Positions 5,948 through 7,984 of a DNA stretch of 7,984 nucleotides are shown piece by piece. Position 1 is the stretch's first letter, and the number at the start of each line of letters is the position of its first letter. The translations under genes were made by a program, and so were the position numbers. Under the pieces are notes generated by a model. It had not been told where the DNA came from. It searched no databases and saw only the letters and a program-made list of their open reading frames with translations. Source of the stretch: Bifidobacteriaceae bacterium (GTDB lineage Bacteria > Actinomycetota > Actinomycetes > Actinomycetales > WQXJ01); NCBI GenBank assembly GCA_031261885.1, contig JAISIU010000154.1, positions 1-7,984 on the forward strand, given 5' to 3'.

Positions 5948-5952
5948 GGAGG
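5948..5952 (+). promoter_or_regulatory. Shine-Dalgarno GGAGG
   Basis: GGAGG sits 7 bases before the ATG at 5960, an ideal spacing that fixes the start of the secreted-protein gene. Confidence 0.8.
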
Positions 5953-5959
5953 CCCCAAC

Positions 5960-7948
5960 ATGAGTCATCAATCCCTCTTCTCCTCCCGGCACGCCGGGGG
6001 GCGCCGGCTGCTCGCGGCCGGAACCGCCGCGCTGGCCGGCATCGGCTTGGCCGGGGCGCTTACGGCCGGCCCGGCACTGGCCGATGGCGACAGCCAGTGG
6101 CCGGGCGTGACCAGCACGAACACGCTGACCCTCCAATTCACGGGTCCGGGTGGCGCCGCACTGAACCTTGGCACGGCTGCGGCGGACGAGACGCCGGCCA
6201 TCCGCATCGTCGCGTCGGCCCGGTACAGCACCACTGCCACGGGCCAGGCGAGCGCGACAGAGTACTGGGAGTACGCCCACTTCTCGTGTCCCGTCGTCTC
6301 CGGGGCCGCGACCTGCCAGGTGACTTACCCCGTCGCCACGCTGACCAGGCTGGAGCTCGAAACCGAGATCACCGGCGTGACCGATCCCGCCTATTACACG
6401 GGTGACATCGACCCGACCACGTGGCAGGTGTCGAGCAACGGTACCTATCACGATTTCGCGAACCTGTCGGCCACCGATCTCGCGGCCCTGGCGGGTTCCA
6501 CGCATCAGGTCGCCTTCACCTACAGAACAGCTGTCACAGGCACCGCCGCGTTCGACGGCGCACCGAACGCCGACCAAAGCGGCGACATCAACGACGTGAC
6601 GCTCTACGACGGTTCCGAGGGCGCCGTGGCCGAACCGGACGGCGATTTCTGGTGGGACTACCCGGACCGGTCGGAGGGCGTTGTCGCCACGACCGCTGAC
6701 GGGAGTTCCAGTTCTCTGCTGTCACGGCTCAGCACCGGACGGACGCAGCTGCAGGGCGGCCAGTACGAGATCGGCTTCAACCGGCGCAGCTCCGACAGCT
6801 CCTACGCCCCCGCCTACTACACGGCGAGCGGCCAGGCCGCGACGGCCTTCAACCAGGCCACGCCGACCGCGCTGAACGACGCCGCGATCAACCAGCTCTC
6901 CGCCGGCGTGAAGTTCACGAAGTGCGCGACCGTGACCGGCACGGTCACGGGCCTGCCCACCACGGCGGCCGTCGACCCGCTCGGCAACTACGACCAGGAG
7001 ATCCAGGTCGCGGTCTACGACGCGACCGACCAAACCGTGACGGGCCGTTACGCCTACAGCGACTACTCCGTGCGACACAACGTCGCGACGGGGACACTGC
7101 CGAACGGTCAGTTCGCCTACACGATCTCCGGCCTGACGCCCGGCAACTACGACGTCCGCGTCACGTACGACCAGTCCTCCGCGTGGACCCAACGCCACGA
7201 GGCGCGGTTCCTCGACGGCGGCCCGTACGTGCCGGCCACGGTCCGGCCGCTGACGGTCGGAGCCTGCGGCACCACCACCAAGGCGCCGGCCGTCGACATG
7301 GGCATCGCCACGACGGCCGGGTCCAGCGCGAGCTCGGCCCCGGGCGCCGCGACCGCCGGGCCGAACGCCCTGGCCGCCACGGCCGGCCCCGTCATCACGG
7401 GCGCACCGACCGTCGGCAACACGCTGACCGTCTCCGCCGGCACGTGGAACAAGGCCGGCGCCCAGCTGGCCTACCAGTGGTACCGCGACGCCCAGGCCAT
7501 CCCGAGTGCGACGGCCGCGACGTACACGGTGACGACCGCCGACATCGGCCACACCCTGTCCGCGAAGGTGACGGCCAGCGGCACGGGCTTGACGGCCGGG
7601 ACCGCGGCCGCGCCCGCCACGGCTCAGGTGGCGAAGGTCAAGCCGTCCGTCACGCTGAAGGTGCTGCACAAGACCATCAAGCCCGGCGCCAAGCCGAAGG
7701 TCAGGCTCACGGTCAAGGCCACGGGCCTGACCAGGCCGACGGGTGTCGTGAAGATCAAGGTCAACGGCAAGAACAAGAAGACCGTGCTGTTGCACTCTTC
7801 CGCGAAGGGTAAGGCGACGGTCGCGGTGGTGCGGCTGTGGAAGGCCAGGACCTACAAGGTGACGGCCTCGTACCGGCCGAGCGGCGCCACGAAGGCGCTC
7901 GTGACCACGGGTTCGGCGAAGTCCGTGAAGGTCAAGGTCAAGAAGTGA
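5960..7948 (+). CDS. Secreted multidomain Ig-like protein, basic C-terminus
   Basis: A 662-aa exported protein of unknown role. Residues 1-41 are a Sec signal peptide: basic start (R10 to R16), a hydrophobic stretch to about residue 36, and an ALA cleavage site before D42. Residues about 42-190 form an N-terminal domain with a likely C110-C119 disulfide. Residues about 191-320 and 323-436 look like two related carboxypeptidase-regulatory or SdrD B-like beta-sandwich modules: each opens with a GTxxFDG or GTVTG motif, has a valine-rich strand ending in LYD or VYD, and a GxYEIGF or GNYDVRV strand. C322 and C436 bracket the second. After a low-complexity Ala/Thr/Gly linker (about 440-475), residues 476-556 are an Ig-like repeat (GAPTVGNTLTVSAGTW, YQWYRD, TYTVTTADIG) common in actinobacterial surface proteins. 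Residues 559-662 are a further Ig-like unit with 28 Lys or Arg and no acidic residue. No LPxTG motif or membrane anchor is present, so it is released or held by charge. Confidence 0.88.
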   Translation: MSHQSLFSSRHAGGRRLLAAGTAALAGIGLAGALTAGPALADGDSQWPGVTSTNTLTLQFTGPGGAALNLGTAAADETPAIRIVASARYSTTATGQASATEYWEYAHFSCPVVSGAATCQVTYPVATLTRLELETEITGVTDPAYYTGDIDPTTWQVSSNGTYHDFANLSATDLAALAGSTHQVAFTYRTAVTGTAAFDGAPNADQSGDINDVTLYDGSEGAVAEPDGDFWWDYPDRSEGVVATTADGSSSSLLSRLSTGRTQLQGGQYEIGFNRRSSDSSYAPAYYTASGQAATAFNQATPTALNDAAINQLSAGVKFTKCATVTGTVTGLPTTAAVDPLGNYDQEIQVAVYDATDQTVTGRYAYSDYSVRHNVATGTLPNGQFAYTISGLTPGNYDVRVTYDQSSAWTQRHEARFLDGGPYVPATVRPLTVGACGTTTKAPAVDMGIATTAGSSASSAPGAATAGPNALAATAGPVITGAPTVGNTLTVSAGTWNKAGAQLAYQWYRDAQAIPSATAATYTVTTADIGHTLSAKVTASGTGLTAGTAAAPATAQVAKVKPSVTLKVLHKTIKPGAKPKVRLTVKATGLTRPTGVVKIKVNGKNKKTVLLHSSAKGKATVAVVRLWKARTYKVTASYRPSGATKALVTTGSAKSVKVKVKK

Positions 7949-7974
7949 GGACCCGGTAACCGGGGCACGGGTCC
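7949..7974 (+). terminator. Hairpin directly after the secreted-protein gene
   Basis: GGACCCG (7949-7955) pairs perfectly with CGGGTCC (7968-7974), starting right after the stop codon. A competing smaller hairpin, CCCGG-TAA-CCGGG (7952-7964), is nested in it. The window ends 10 bases later, so any T tract is out of sight. It is a likely transcription terminator. Confidence 0.5.
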
Positions 7975-7984
7975 CGGCGGCGAA

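Larger units (their letters stand above)
5636..5959. other. Intergenic region rich in inverted repeats
   Basis: This 324-bp stretch has no convincing gene. It holds several stem-loop sequences, a T-rich segment at 5679-5692, and the promoter and ribosome site of the next gene. It presumably contains the end of the cca transcript and the leader of the secreted-protein gene. No tRNA or known riboswitch could be recognised. Confidence 0.6.

Noticed and set aside
6722..7795. 357-codon minus-strand frame over the secreted-protein gene
   Set aside because: Arg/Gly-rich low-complexity shadow of a gene with signal peptide, ribosome site and Ig-like motifs.

Overview
The window is high-GC DNA with GC-rich third codon positions, several GTG starts, and start codons that sit 6-7 bases after a TAnnnT hexamer with no Shine-Dalgarno, as in leaderless transcripts. 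Together with the pairing of a MutT4-like Nudix hydrolase and a CCA-adding enzyme, this points to Actinomycetota. The genus cannot be fixed from the sequence; an actinobacterium of the Bifidobacteriaceae, Actinomycetaceae or similar kind is plausible but unproven.

Layout. (1) 1-458, minus: 5' part of a Nudix hydrolase with a perfect Nudix box and an unusual histidine-rich N-terminal extension; it runs off the left edge. (2) 509-2361, minus: a two-gene, translationally coupled operon. First comes a 229-aa protein of unknown function, then a 388-aa XRE helix-turn-helix/ImmA-IrrE zinc-protease regulator. Its control region (2362-2440) has a GGAGGT ribosome site, a -10 region overlapped by a perfect 14-bp palindrome, and a further half-site exactly 20 bp away. 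(3) 2441-2871: a mostly non-coding stretch with a possible 52-codon ORF and then four tandem 22-bp repeats that run into the promoter of the next gene. (4) 2872-4131, plus: a 419-aa AAA ATPase of the DUF4143 type with a C-terminal PD-(D/E)xK-like signature. (5) 4178-5635, plus: cca, the tRNA CCA-adding nucleotidyltransferase with an HD domain. (6) 5636-5959: an intergenic region rich in inverted repeats. (7) 5960-7948, plus: a 662-aa secreted multidomain protein with Ig-like modules and a strongly basic C-terminal tail, followed by a hairpin at the right edge.

Interpretation. In mycobacteria the Nudix gene (mutT4) and the CCA-adding enzyme (pcnA/cca) are adjacent and divergent. Here the same two genes still diverge but about 3.7 kb lies between them: the regulator/protease operon, the repeat block and the DUF4143 ATPase. 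This is best read as an accessory insertion into a housekeeping locus. No integrase, transposase or convincing target-site duplication is visible, so the mechanism is open. The most interesting unexplained parts are the XRE-ImmA operon with its paired operator and uncharacterised partner, and the 22-bp repeat array that overlaps the ATPase promoter.
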